From the NCBI GenBank assembly GCA_944322145.1, contig CALUNW010000011.1:1-64000 (forward strand): 64,000 nt of DNA, read 5' to 3'. Shown in pieces: positions 23,794 to 35,295 of this stretch. Below the pieces are notes generated by a model. It was not told the DNA's origin. It worked only from the letters and a program-made list of their open reading frames with translations, and searched no databases. This stretch comes from an uncultured Atopobiaceae bacterium. GTDB taxonomy: Bacteria; Actinomycetota; Coriobacteriia; Coriobacteriales; Atopobiaceae. The position numbers and the translations under genes were made by a program. The stretch's first letter is position 1. Each line of letters opens with the position of its first letter.

Positions 23794-24780
23794 GTGACCT
23801 TCCGCGACCAGACTTGCCTGCCCATCGACCTCCCGCGCTACAAGGGCAACCTCCACAGCCACACCACCAACTCCGACGGCCTGCTCGCCCCCGCGGAGTC
23901 CGTCGCCGCCTTCCGCGCTCGCGGGTACGACTTCCTCTGCCTCTCGGAGCACGACCTCTATACCGACCTGTCGGGCCAGTTCGACGACGAGGGCTTCGTG
24001 ATTCTGCCCGGGCTCGAGGCGTCCGCCTACCTCTATGCGGACGAGTCTGAGGCCGTGCGCCTCAAGTGCCACCACATGCACGGCATCCTCGGAACGAGCG
24101 AGATGGTCGCCTCCGCGCGCGAGCGTTTCTCGCACATGGAGCGGCTGGAGCCCCTGCGCTTTTACGGGGCGTGGGACGGGGCGACGGTGGCGGAGGAGCT
24201 CGCCCGCGAGCTTGCCGCGCGAGGCTGCGCCGTGACCTACAACCACCCCATCTGGAGCCGCGTGGAGCCCGATGAGTTCTGCTCCTCAGAGGGGTTCTTC
24301 GCGCTCGAGATCTTCAACTACGACACTGTCAACGAGTCGGGAACGGGGTACGACACCACCTACTGGGATCTCATGCTGCGCCGAGGGCGGCGCGTCTGGG
24401 GCTTTGCCTCGGATGACAATCACAACGAGGGGCTCTTTGACGACTCCTTTGGCGGCTGGGTCGTCGTGGCCGCGCCCGCCCTCACGCGTGACGCCCTGGT
24501 GAGGTCGCTCCTGTCGGGGAGCTTCTACTCCAGCTCGGGCCCGGACATCATCAACTGGGGCGTGGCCGGCGGGCGCGTCTGGGTCGACTGCAGCCCCTGC
24601 GGGCGCGTCAACCTCGTCGCGGGAGGCCCGGTCAACGCCGGGGCGACCGCCATCGCACCCAAGGAAGACCTGCTCACGCACGCCGAGTTTGCCCTCAGCG
24701 GGCTCGAGACCTACGTGCGCCTGGAGTGCGTCGACGAGCGCGGGCGCACGGCGTGGAGCAACCCGATCTTCGCAGAGTAG
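23794..24780 (+). CDS. PHP-domain metal-dependent hydrolase of the importer operon
   Basis: 328 aa. PHP motifs NLHSHTTNSDG (metal ligands His-x-His), SEHD, the central CHHMHGIL, YNHPIW and FASDDNHN are all visible, consistent with a trinuclear metal phosphoesterase active site. GTG 23794 has AAAGGAG 5 bases upstream. Being cotranscribed with an organic-anion-type importer, it probably removes phosphate from the imported compound or a breakdown product. Two CGAGAAGGAC motifs lie just upstream (23738-23764, reverse strand). Confidence 0.75.
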   Translation: MTFRDQTCLPIDLPRYKGNLHSHTTNSDGLLAPAESVAAFRARGYDFLCLSEHDLYTDLSGQFDDEGFVILPGLEASAYLYADESEAVRLKCHHMHGILGTSEMVASARERFSHMERLEPLRFYGAWDGATVAEELARELAARGCAVTYNHPIWSRVEPDEFCSSEGFFALEIFNYDTVNESGTGYDTTYWDLMLRRGRRVWGFASDDNHNEGLFDDSFGGWVVVAAPALTRDALVRSLLSGSFYSSSGPDIINWGVAGGRVWVDCSPCGRVNLVAGGPVNAGATAIAPKEDLLTHAEFALSGLETYVRLECVDERGRTAWSNPIFAE

Positions 24781-24838
24781 CGCAGGTGGGCGAGCAGGAC
24801 GACCTCGTCGTTCTTCTCGCCCATGCTTCTAGCCCGCC

Positions 24839-25681
24839 CTACTGCAGCGGCATGGACTCCCAGGAGCCGTCGGCGCGCGGGACCTCGACCGAGCGGTAGC
24901 CCGCGCCCCACGCGTGCGCGTACGCCGTCGCAATGCCGTCGCACATGTCCGCGGGGACGTGCGCGTCCGAGCCCACCGTGATGGGCACGCCCGCGCGGCA
25001 GAAGCGCTCGAGCAGGCCGTGCGCGGGGTAGTAGTCCCCCACCCCCTTGCGCCAGCCCGCCGTGGAGAGCTCCACGCGCCGGCCGGTGTCATGCGCGCAG
25101 ACGACCATCTGGTCCCAGAGCGGCGTGAGGTCGATCGTAGCGGCAAACCCCTCGTTGCGCATTCGCTCGGGCAGGTCCGGGTGCGCCATCGTGCCAAACG
25201 GGAGCGGACTCTCGCAGGCGCGGCACCAGGCGTCGACGTAGCGGCGCCAGACCTCGTCGGGGCCGAGCTCGCGCCAGATGGTCATGTCAGAGGTGTCGTC
25301 GATCCAGGCGCCGTCGTCGATGACGCCGAGCCAGTGCACGCTGCCGAGAAGGACCTGGGCGCCGGTGCTCCAACGAAGCACGTTCTCCTCGCAGCCGGGG
25401 TACCAGTCGCACTCGAAGCCGTAGATCATCTCGAGCTCGGGGTGGGCGTCGCGCGCGGCCTCCCACGCGGCGCGGTGGGCGTCGAGCTCCGCCCCGACGA
25501 CCTGGACCTCCCCTGCCGGGTCCATCGCCGCGGGCAGCGTGAGGTGGTCGGTGGAGACCAGGACGGCGCAGCCGGCGGCAACCGCGGCGCGGGCGTTCTC
25601 CTCGAACGTCCCGACGCCGTCAGAGAAGTGCGTGTGCGTGTGCGTGTCCACGACCGAGCCGGGCCTGAGCGGCTCTGACAT
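24839..25681 (-). CDS. PHP-domain phosphatase, histidinol-phosphatase-like
   Basis: 280 aa. N-terminal DTHTHTHFSDG, then STDH, GFECDW, GSVHWLG, MAHPD and GSDAH: the metal-ligand set of the HisJ branch of the PHP superfamily. ATG 25681 is chosen because GAGGAGG lies 6 bases upstream. It is convergent with the other PHP gene but from a different branch. No his genes are nearby, so histidinol phosphate is only one possible substrate. Confidence 0.75.
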   Translation of the reverse strand: MSEPLRPGSVVDTHTHTHFSDGVGTFEENARAAVAAGCAVLVSTDHLTLPAAMDPAGEVQVVGAELDAHRAAWEAARDAHPELEMIYGFECDWYPGCEENVLRWSTGAQVLLGSVHWLGVIDDGAWIDDTSDMTIWRELGPDEVWRRYVDAWCRACESPLPFGTMAHPDLPERMRNEGFAATIDLTPLWDQMVVCAHDTGRRVELSTAGWRKGVGDYYPAHGLLERFCRAGVPITVGSDAHVPADMCDGIATAYAHAWGAGYRSVEVPRADGSWESMPLQ

Positions 25682-25718
25682 GACTGCCTCCTCGTCCATC
25701 GCTCCCATGCCTCAAAAA

Positions 25719-25803
25719 TAGCTCGCATTGGTTTGCTGAAAGAAATGGGCCAACTGGGTTTTCTTCTGACAATCGGCCAATTTCAGCTTTCCAATGCGAA
25801 CTA
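25719..25803. repeat. AT-rich 85-bp inverted-repeat element
   Basis: Left arm 25719-25741 and right arm 25781-25803 pair over GCATTGG and GCTGAAA blocks, with GGCCAA repeated in the interior. It is markedly AT-richer than its surroundings. It lies upstream of the PHP phosphatase (minus strand) and downstream of carB's terminator. It may be an operator hairpin or a small transposon-derived element. Confidence 0.5.
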
Positions 25804-25859
25804 ATTCTACTCCTCGCGCATCAGCGCCCCGTAAGGGAGACCGAATCGGCCCAGCAAAA

Positions 25860-25886
25860 GGGCCGCCGGGAAGAACCCGACGGCCC
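25860..25886 (-). terminator. Rho-independent terminator of carAB
   Basis: On the minus strand GGGCCGTCGGG-ttctt-CCCGGCGGCCC is followed by TTTTGCT. The REP-A4 element lies between the carB stop and this terminator. Confidence 0.85.
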
Positions 25887-25890
25887 GAAT

Positions 25891-25921
25891 GATTCAAAAG
25901 GGGTCTGTCCCCTTTTGAATC
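25891..25921. repeat. REP family A, copy 4
   Basis: Same 31-bp palindrome as the other three copies, 2 bases after the carB stop codon and just before the carAB terminator. Confidence 0.85.
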
Positions 25922-25923
25922 AC

Positions 25924-29142
<3,219 letters not shown>

Positions 29143-30411
29143 CTAGAAGCGCCTCCCCTCGCGGACGTCGATGGCGAGGTAGTCGTCCTCGCCGCGCATG
29201 AGCTTGGCAAACGCCGAGAAGGCGTACGTGGAGTCGTTGGGGCCGGGCTTGGCCTCGGGGTGGTACTGCATGGAGAAGGCGGGGATGTCCAAAAACTGGA
29301 TGCCCTCGGGGGTGCCGTCGTTGAGGTTGACGTGCGTGAGGCGCACGCGCCCGTACTCCTTGGTCTGGACGACGGGCGCCACGCGGCGGCGGGACCAGAA
29401 GCGCAGGTCCTCGTCTGCCGGGTGCTCGGTCACGCCGTCGGAGAGCTCGGGCACCAGAGGGCCGAAGGTCGAGAAGACCGGGCCGTAGTTGTGGTTCTGC
29501 GCGGTGATCTCCACCTTGCCGGTGAGCAGGTTCATCACGGGCTCGTTGCCGCCGTGGTGGCCGTACGGGAGCTTCTCGATGGTGGCGCCGGCGGCCATGG
29601 AGATGACCTGGTTGCCGAGGCAGATGCCAAAGACGGGGAGCTTGCCGAGGCAGGCGCGCACGGCATCGACCACGGGAGGCACGGAGACCGGGTCGCCGGG
29701 GCCGTTGGAGAAGAACACGCCGTCGGGCTCCATGGCAAGGACGTCGGCGGCCGGGGTGTCCCACGGCACGACGGTGACCTCGCAGCTGGCGGCGGAGAGG
29801 CGCTTGGCGATGCCCTTCTTCTCGCCGCAGTCGTAGGCGACGACGTGCAGGCGCGGCTGGCCGTCGGCATCCTGGCCGGGCACGGTGTAGCGCTCGGAGG
29901 TGGAGACGTCCGCGACGTAGTTGTGCTCGGCGATGGCCGGGGCCGCCTTGACGCGGCGAATAAGGCTCTCGGGGTCGAGGTCCGTGGTGGAGATGGCCGC
30001 CTTCATGGCGCCGCCCTCGCGGATGGCCAGGGTCAGCGCGCGCGTGTCCACGTCCTCGATGGCCACGACGCCGCGCTGAACGAGGAAGTTGGGCAGGGAC
30101 TCGACGCTCTGCCAGTTGCTCGGCGTGTAGCACATGTCGTGGACGACGAGGCCGGCCAGGCTGAGCGGGTCGCCCTGCATGTCCTTCTCGTTGATGCCGT
30201 AGTTGCCGATCTGGGGATAGGTGAGCGTCACGATCTGGCCCGCGTAGGACGGGTCGGAGATGATCTCCTGGTAGCCCACCATCGAGGTGTTGAACACGAT
30301 CTCGCCAAAGGCCTCGCCCTCGGCGCCGGCAGAACGCCCGAAGAAGTACATTCCGTTCTCGAGCGCGAGAAGCGCCCTCGGATGCCTGCCGTTGTCAACC
30401 AGTAGGTTCAC
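29143..30411 (-). CDS. carA: Carbamoyl-phosphate synthase small (glutaminase) subunit
   Basis: 422 aa. N-terminal CPSase small domain (LALENGMYFFGRSAGAEGEA), then a class I glutamine amidotransferase domain with nucleophile Cys in FGICLGNQ and the catalytic His/Glu in MQYHPEAKPGP. GTG at 30411 is chosen, about 7 bases after GGGCGGT; an in-frame ATG at 30444 is possible but lacks a ribosome site. The leader upstream holds a terminator-like hairpin that may control the operon. Confidence 0.93.
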   Translation of the reverse strand: MNLLVDNGRHPRALLALENGMYFFGRSAGAEGEAFGEIVFNTSMVGYQEIISDPSYAGQIVTLTYPQIGNYGINEKDMQGDPLSLAGLVVHDMCYTPSNWQSVESLPNFLVQRGVVAIEDVDTRALTLAIREGGAMKAAISTTDLDPESLIRRVKAAPAIAEHNYVADVSTSERYTVPGQDADGQPRLHVVAYDCGEKKGIAKRLSAASCEVTVVPWDTPAADVLAMEPDGVFFSNGPGDPVSVPPVVDAVRACLGKLPVFGICLGNQVISMAAGATIEKLPYGHHGGNEPVMNLLTGKVEITAQNHNYGPVFSTFGPLVPELSDGVTEHPADEDLRFWSRRRVAPVVQTKEYGRVRLTHVNLNDGTPEGIQFLDIPAFSMQYHPEAKPGPNDSTYAFSAFAKLMRGEDDYLAIDVREGRRF

Positions 30412-30462
30412 AGCAACACCGCCCTTTCGTCCGCGCGCCCTCATCAGGCATATCGCAGCTAC

Positions 30463-30493
30463 AAAAAACGGAGCACCCGCGAGCGAGGACTCC
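30463..30493 (-). promoter_or_regulatory. Putative attenuator in the carAB leader
   Basis: On the minus strand, GGAGT-c-CTCGC-tc-GCGGG-t-GCTCC (30493-30470) is followed by GTTTTTTG, an intrinsic terminator shape about 50 bases before carA. Upstream, GGT-acgagag-ACC (around 30530-30545) could be a PyrR-type binding hairpin competing with it. The terminator shape is seen; regulation by pyrimidines is inference. Confidence 0.45.
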
Positions 30494-30562
30494 GATAAGG
30501 CTGCGACAAGTATGTTGTGGACGCCTTTTCGGTCTCTCGTACCGTCTTAAAGGTCGTTGTCT

Positions 30563-30568
30563 AGCATA
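30563..30568 (-). promoter_or_regulatory. Possible carAB -10 element
   Basis: TATGCT on the minus strand about 70 bases upstream of the attenuator-like hairpin. The -35 region is not convincing. Confidence 0.3.
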
Positions 30569-30640
30569 ACAGGTCGAGCGTTGGTTGTGTGGCGACGCAA
30601 CGCCTTCGCAAAAAACGCGGGCGCGGACCGGCGCGGGGCC

Positions 30641-30889
30641 GGTGCCGGATTTCCGCCACCTGCGCACGGTGCCGGATTTCCGCCGAATGCGTGTCGCCAG
30701 TACGCAAATGAACGGATTCCGGCACCAGGCAGGAAGCGGTGTGCGCACTTCTCGGCGTTGTGTACACGCCGCGGCGGTGTGCGCACCTCTCGACGGTGTG
30801 CGCACTTCTCGCCAGGCCGTCTACCTGCGCTTTTGCCGAGAAGAACCGCAAAGGCAGTGTACACATCGCCGACGAGTGTACACAACGCC
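30641..30889. repeat. Intergenic repeat cluster between gdh and carA
   Basis: No gene is seen here. GTGCCGGATTTCCGCC occurs twice directly (30642-30657, 30669-30684) and once inverted and imperfect (30713-30726). CGGTGTGCGCACYTCTCG occurs three times (from 30738, 30775, 30795). GTGTACAC occurs at 30760-30767, 30857-30864 and 30876-30883. Together these give six GTGYRCAC palindromes within 150 bp. One uptake-like 10-mer lies at 30837-30846. It could be an operator array or a set of nested hairpins. Confidence 0.55.
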
Positions 30890-30911
30890 CAAGGCCGCCC
30901 GAACACAGCAA

Positions 30912-30943
30912 GCCGCCCCGGAGTCCAAGAGCCCCGGGGCGGC
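30912..30943 (-). terminator. Hairpin terminator of glutamate dehydrogenase
   Basis: GCCGCCCCGG and CCGGGGCGGC form a perfect 10-bp stem with a 12-base loop, 30 bases after the gdhA stop; ttgctgtgtt follows on the minus strand. Confidence 0.7.
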
Positions 30944-30970
30944 CGTCAAGCCGAAGGTTCTTCTCGCCTG

Positions 30971-32449
<1,479 letters not shown>

Positions 32450-32495
32450 TCAGCCGTACACATGAAACACAGGTGCAATCCACACGCACCTTTCC

Positions 32496-32550
32496 GTTAA
32501 TTTGGGCCGTGACAATTTAACCTGTCCTAATTGTCACGGCCCCAATTAAC
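32496..32550. repeat. REP family C copy 2 nested in REP family B arms
   Basis: The inner 29 bp (32509-32537) is REP-C (GTGACAATTT...AATTGTCAC). It is enclosed by GTTAATTTGGG and CCCCAATTAAC, which are the arms of a REP-B. The whole 55-bp unit is one long palindrome and looks like one element inserted in the centre of another. It lies between the gdhA promoter region and the tRNA terminator. Confidence 0.65.
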
Positions 32551-32556
32551 AGAAAA

Positions 32557-32575
32557 CCCGGGCGCTGGGCCCGGG
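32557..32575 (-). terminator. Terminator of the tRNA-Pro/tRNA-Gly transcript
   Basis: On the minus strand CCCGGGC-ccagc-GCCCGGG is followed by TTTTCT, 12 bases after the tRNA-Gly 3' end. Confidence 0.85.
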
Positions 32576-32587
32576 CCTTGTCTCAAA

Positions 32588-32661
<74 letters not shown>

Positions 32662-32666
32662 GTGCG

Positions 32667-32743
32667 TGGTCGGGGCGACTGGATTCGAACCAGCGACCCT
32701 CTGCTCCCAAAGCAGATGCGCTACCAAGCTGCGCCACGCCCCG
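32667..32743 (-). tRNA. tRNA-Pro (anticodon TGG)
   Basis: 77 nt including encoded CCA. Acceptor CGGGGCG/CGCCCCG, anticodon loop TTTGGGA, T-loop GGTTCGAATCC. First of the pair, 5 bases before tRNA-Gly. Confidence 0.95.
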
Positions 32744-32756
32744 GTCGCAAGTGATA

Positions 32757-32785
32757 ATTATAGGCGAGCTCCCCCACCCGGGCAA
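32757..32785 (-). promoter_or_regulatory. Promoter of the tRNA pair
   Basis: Minus strand TTGCCC, 17-base spacer, TATAAT, with the -10 ending 13 bases before tRNA-Pro. A good sigma-70-type match. Confidence 0.75.
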
Positions 32786-32788
32786 TCT

Positions 32789-32816
32789 GTAAATTGGGGA
32801 CTGTCCCCAAATCACA
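32789..32816. repeat. REP family B, copy 2
   Basis: ATTGGGGACTGTCCCCAAAT with flanking GTAA/TCAC; the arms are less perfect than in copy 1. It lies immediately upstream of the tRNA promoter. Confidence 0.75.
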
Positions 32817-32923
32817 CATCGCTCGCCGCGCCTCAGGACCCGTCCGCCGACCCCTCTAGACGCACTGTTTGGGTTTCTCGCATACGGGTAGGCAGACCAT
32901 AACCCTTGGGAAGGGAGGGCGTC

Positions 32924-33385
32924 GTGGGCGACCTGTTCCTCATAAACTCTCTCATGACGCTGTGGTTTCCGGTCATCGTCATCCTCATGCTGAGCACCGT
33001 TGCCGGAAGATGGGTGGTGCTCGGCAAGATGGGCAGGAGGCGCTGGGCCGCCATCATCCCGATCTTCTCGACCTGGGAGGTGGCGAAGGGCGCGTCAGGC
33101 AACCGGGCGCTGAGCGTGGTCGCATCCGTCGCGAGCGCGGTGCAGCTCCTCTCGGTTCTTCTCGGCCTTGGGCGGTACTTTGAATCGCAATGGCTCGCGG
33201 CGCTTCTCCTCGCCCTCTGGCTCGTGATGCAGCTCGTGGTGAGCGAGCGGCTGGCGCGCGCCTTTGGCGCAGAGCCAGGCTATGGCTATGCGGTCGGCCT
33301 CGTCCTTCTCCCCTTTATTGCCTATCCGCTCCTCGTTGCGGATAACAGGGTCTATCTCGGGCCGGTTGACGAAGCCGCGGCGTAG
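32924..33385 (+). CDS. Small integral membrane protein, DUF5684-like
   Basis: 153 aa with four hydrophobic helices. LGKMGRRRWAAIIPIFSTWE is the characteristic cytoplasmic loop of DUF5684-type proteins, whose role is unknown. GTG 32924 follows AAGGGAGGG. The next gene starts 60 bases on, past a CGAGAAGAAC motif. Confidence 0.6.
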   Translation: MGDLFLINSLMTLWFPVIVILMLSTVAGRWVVLGKMGRRRWAAIIPIFSTWEVAKGASGNRALSVVASVASAVQLLSVLLGLGRYFESQWLAALLLALWLVMQLVVSERLARAFGAEPGYGYAVGLVLLPFIAYPLLVADNRVYLGPVDEAAA

Positions 33386-33447
33386 CGTCGAGCACGTTGC
33401 CCTGTGTCGTACAATCGAGGCGAGAAGAACCTCGAGAAGGGTGACGC

Positions 33448-34371
33448 ATGGCCGACTCGCCGCTCGGACGAACGCTCTTGATCGCCAACCCCGCCGCTCA
33501 CAGCGGCAGGGGGGCGGCCGGGGCTGATTTCGCGCGTCACTTTCTGAGCAGCTACTCATCTGCGACGCGCGGCTATGAGGTGCGCCTCACACGGGGGCCC
33601 GGCGACGCCGTAGGAATTGCCGCCAGCGCCGTTGGGTACGACACGGTGCTCGCGCTCGGCGGCGACGGCGTCATCCACGAGGTCGTGAACGGCCTCATGA
33701 GGCTTCCGGAGTCCGCCCGGCCGCAGCTCGGCGTCATACCTCTTGGTTCAGGAAACGACTATGCCCGCACGCTCGGGATGCCTAAAAACGACGTCGAGGG
33801 GGCCTTTGCGAAGCTCGTCCGCGGACAGATGCGCGAGCTCGAGGTCGGGCGCGTCAACGGCGTCCACTTCATGGAGACGCTCTCCTTTGGGCTTGACGCC
33901 GCAATTGCAATCGACACGACAGCGCGCCGTGCCGCCGACACATCTCAGGAGGGCGAGGCGCTCTTCATCACCTCCGGCCTCAAGGTGATCTCCCAGGCGC
34001 ATCAAGGCTTCCCATGCACCGCGCGCTTTGACGGCGAGGATCCGATCGACCTCTCGACGCTCATCTTCGCCGTCCAGGTGGGGCCGACCTACGGAGGGGG
34101 CTTCAAGGTCTGTCCCGACGCCGATCCCGGCGACGGCCTGCTCGACGTGTGCTACAACGCGCGGCGCCCCTCGATCCCCCACTTTCTCGCGCTCTTTGGC
34201 CTGGCTCGCTGGGGCCGGCACGCGCTGACGAAGGTCGTTCGCCTGCGGCGCTTCCGGCATGCGACGATCGACTTTGCCGAGGAGCCTCCCTGTCAGGTCG
34301 ACGGCGAGCAGCTCAGGGGCACGCACTTCGAGATTGACGTCATCCCCCGCGCCCTCCGCGTCATCTGCTAA
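33448..34371 (+). CDS. Diacylglycerol/lipid kinase family protein
   Basis: 307 aa. The N-terminal catalytic fold has ANPAAHSGRG and the nucleotide loop LALGGDGVIHEVVNG, then PLGSGNDYARTLGMP, all typical of the DagK/YegS/LCB5 family, which phosphorylates diacylglycerol or sphingoid-like lipids at the membrane. The C-terminal beta domain includes PTYGGGFKVCPDADPGDGLL. The stop TAA overlaps a REP-B half element. Confidence 0.88.
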   Translation: MADSPLGRTLLIANPAAHSGRGAAGADFARHFLSSYSSATRGYEVRLTRGPGDAVGIAASAVGYDTVLALGGDGVIHEVVNGLMRLPESARPQLGVIPLGSGNDYARTLGMPKNDVEGAFAKLVRGQMRELEVGRVNGVHFMETLSFGLDAAIAIDTTARRAADTSQEGEALFITSGLKVISQAHQGFPCTARFDGEDPIDLSTLIFAVQVGPTYGGGFKVCPDADPGDGLLDVCYNARRPSIPHFLALFGLARWGRHALTKVVRLRRFRHATIDFAEEPPCQVDGEQLRGTHFEIDVIPRALRVIC

Positions 34372-34411
34372 TTGGGGACACGTTCTCTGCTCATTGGGGA
34401 CAGTCCCCAAT
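34370..34411. repeat. REP family B, copy 3 with an extra half copy, left flank of the RAYT gene
   Basis: AATTGGGGACA (34370-34380) is a lone left half and ATTGGGGACAGTCCCCAAT (34393-34411) is a full palindrome 12 bases on. The half copy contains the lipid kinase stop; the RAYT stop codon (34414-34412) directly abuts the full copy. Confidence 0.8.
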
Positions 34412-35167
34412 TCACACACATTTTTGATGCATGGCCTTTTCGATGACATAGCGACCGAGCCCCGTTAGCCTGCCTATCTGCTTCATTGAAAGCCCCGCCT
34501 CACCGAGACGGCGCAAATGGGTCGCACGTTCCCCCGGATCCATCGTCTTCAGGCTATCAAGAGACTCCGGCCAAATCGCGGCAGCGGCCGCTTCGATCGC
34601 GTCTTCGTCCGGGACTCTCACCGAAACCCTGGGATAGTAAGGGGCAGCATCAGGGTCATCGATAAACTCACGAAAACCGCGCGTACCACCAACCATTTCT
34701 AGAATCAGGCTCGTCTCGGAAATGTCAGGGGTTCCGAGGTACTCGGAGTAACTGCTCCACCTATAGCTTCCAGGTTCCGACAGCCCCGCCTTACTCGGAT
34801 TACGAATGATGTACCGAATCGTCACGAGCAGCTGTTCGTCAGATTGAACGGCAACGCTTGTGAAACGGGACGAAAACACATGGCCCACATGACCCCAACG
34901 ATCATTGAAATGACGCGCGTATGTGGTCGTCACGAAATGCACAAAAGAACTCAGCTCACCTTTAGGGTCCTCCACGAGAAGATGAACGTGGTTGCTCATG
35001 AGGCACCAAGCCAAGACTGAAAGCGAGTACTTCTCCCGCGCGCGTCTTAACATCTGAAGGAAAGCCTCATGATCAGCATCGTCCTCAAAGATGACCTGAT
35101 TTCCCGCGCCTTTCATGATGATGTGATAGAACCCCAGCTCCGACAGCTTCCTCGGCCCCCTCGGCAT
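34412..35167 (-). CDS. REP-associated tyrosine transposase (RAYT, Y1_Tnp family)
   Basis: 251 aa. The HUH nuclease motif is NHVHLLVED (His60, His62) and the catalytic tyrosine is in RYIIRNPSKAGL (Tyr119), the signature of IS200/IS605-like REP transposases. The C-terminal region (ERATHLRRLGEAGLSMKQIG then RLTGLGRYVIEKA) is a helix-turn-helix that may recognise the hairpin. The gene is AT-richer than its neighbours and is bracketed by two REP-B palindromes (34393-34411 and 35271-35289). GGGGGAG precedes the ATG at 35167. It is the likely source of the REP elements scattered in this window. Confidence 0.88.
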   Translation of the reverse strand: MPRGPRKLSELGFYHIIMKGAGNQVIFEDDADHEAFLQMLRRAREKYSLSVLAWCLMSNHVHLLVEDPKGELSSFVHFVTTTYARHFNDRWGHVGHVFSSRFTSVAVQSDEQLLVTIRYIIRNPSKAGLSEPGSYRWSSYSEYLGTPDISETSLILEMVGGTRGFREFIDDPDAAPYYPRVSVRVPDEDAIEAAAAAIWPESLDSLKTMDPGERATHLRRLGEAGLSMKQIGRLTGLGRYVIEKAMHQKCV

Positions 35168-35222
35168 GTCTCCCCCAATCGACAGCGTGGGACATTCATA
35201 CCCAGCCTTGTGAGAACAAAAC

Positions 35223-35256
35223 GATGCCGCCCGCCGACGGTTCGGCGAGCGGCATC
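35223..35256 (-). terminator. Terminator of the pfkB-ptsI transcript
   Basis: Minus strand GATGCCGC...GCGGCATC with an inner CGCCGA/TCGGCG pairing, followed by GTTTTGTTCTC. A REP-B lies between it and the ptsI stop. Confidence 0.85.
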
Positions 35257-35270
35257 AAACTTTTGTGCTA

Positions 35271-35289
35271 ATTGGGGACTGTCCCCAAC
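35271..35289. repeat. REP family B, copy 4, right flank of the RAYT gene
   Basis: ATTGGGGACTGTCCCCAAC, 7 bases after the ptsI stop and upstream of its terminator. With copy 3 it brackets the RAYT gene. Confidence 0.8.
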
Positions 35290-35295
35290 GTGCAG

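Noticed and set aside
24839..25681. Firm assignment as histidinol phosphatase (hisJ)
   Set aside because: The metal motifs fit the family, but no histidine biosynthesis genes are near and the family includes other phosphoesterases.
30641..30889. Possible CRISPR array
   Set aside because: Repeats are short, of several kinds, and both direct and inverted; spacing is irregular and there are no cas genes in the window.
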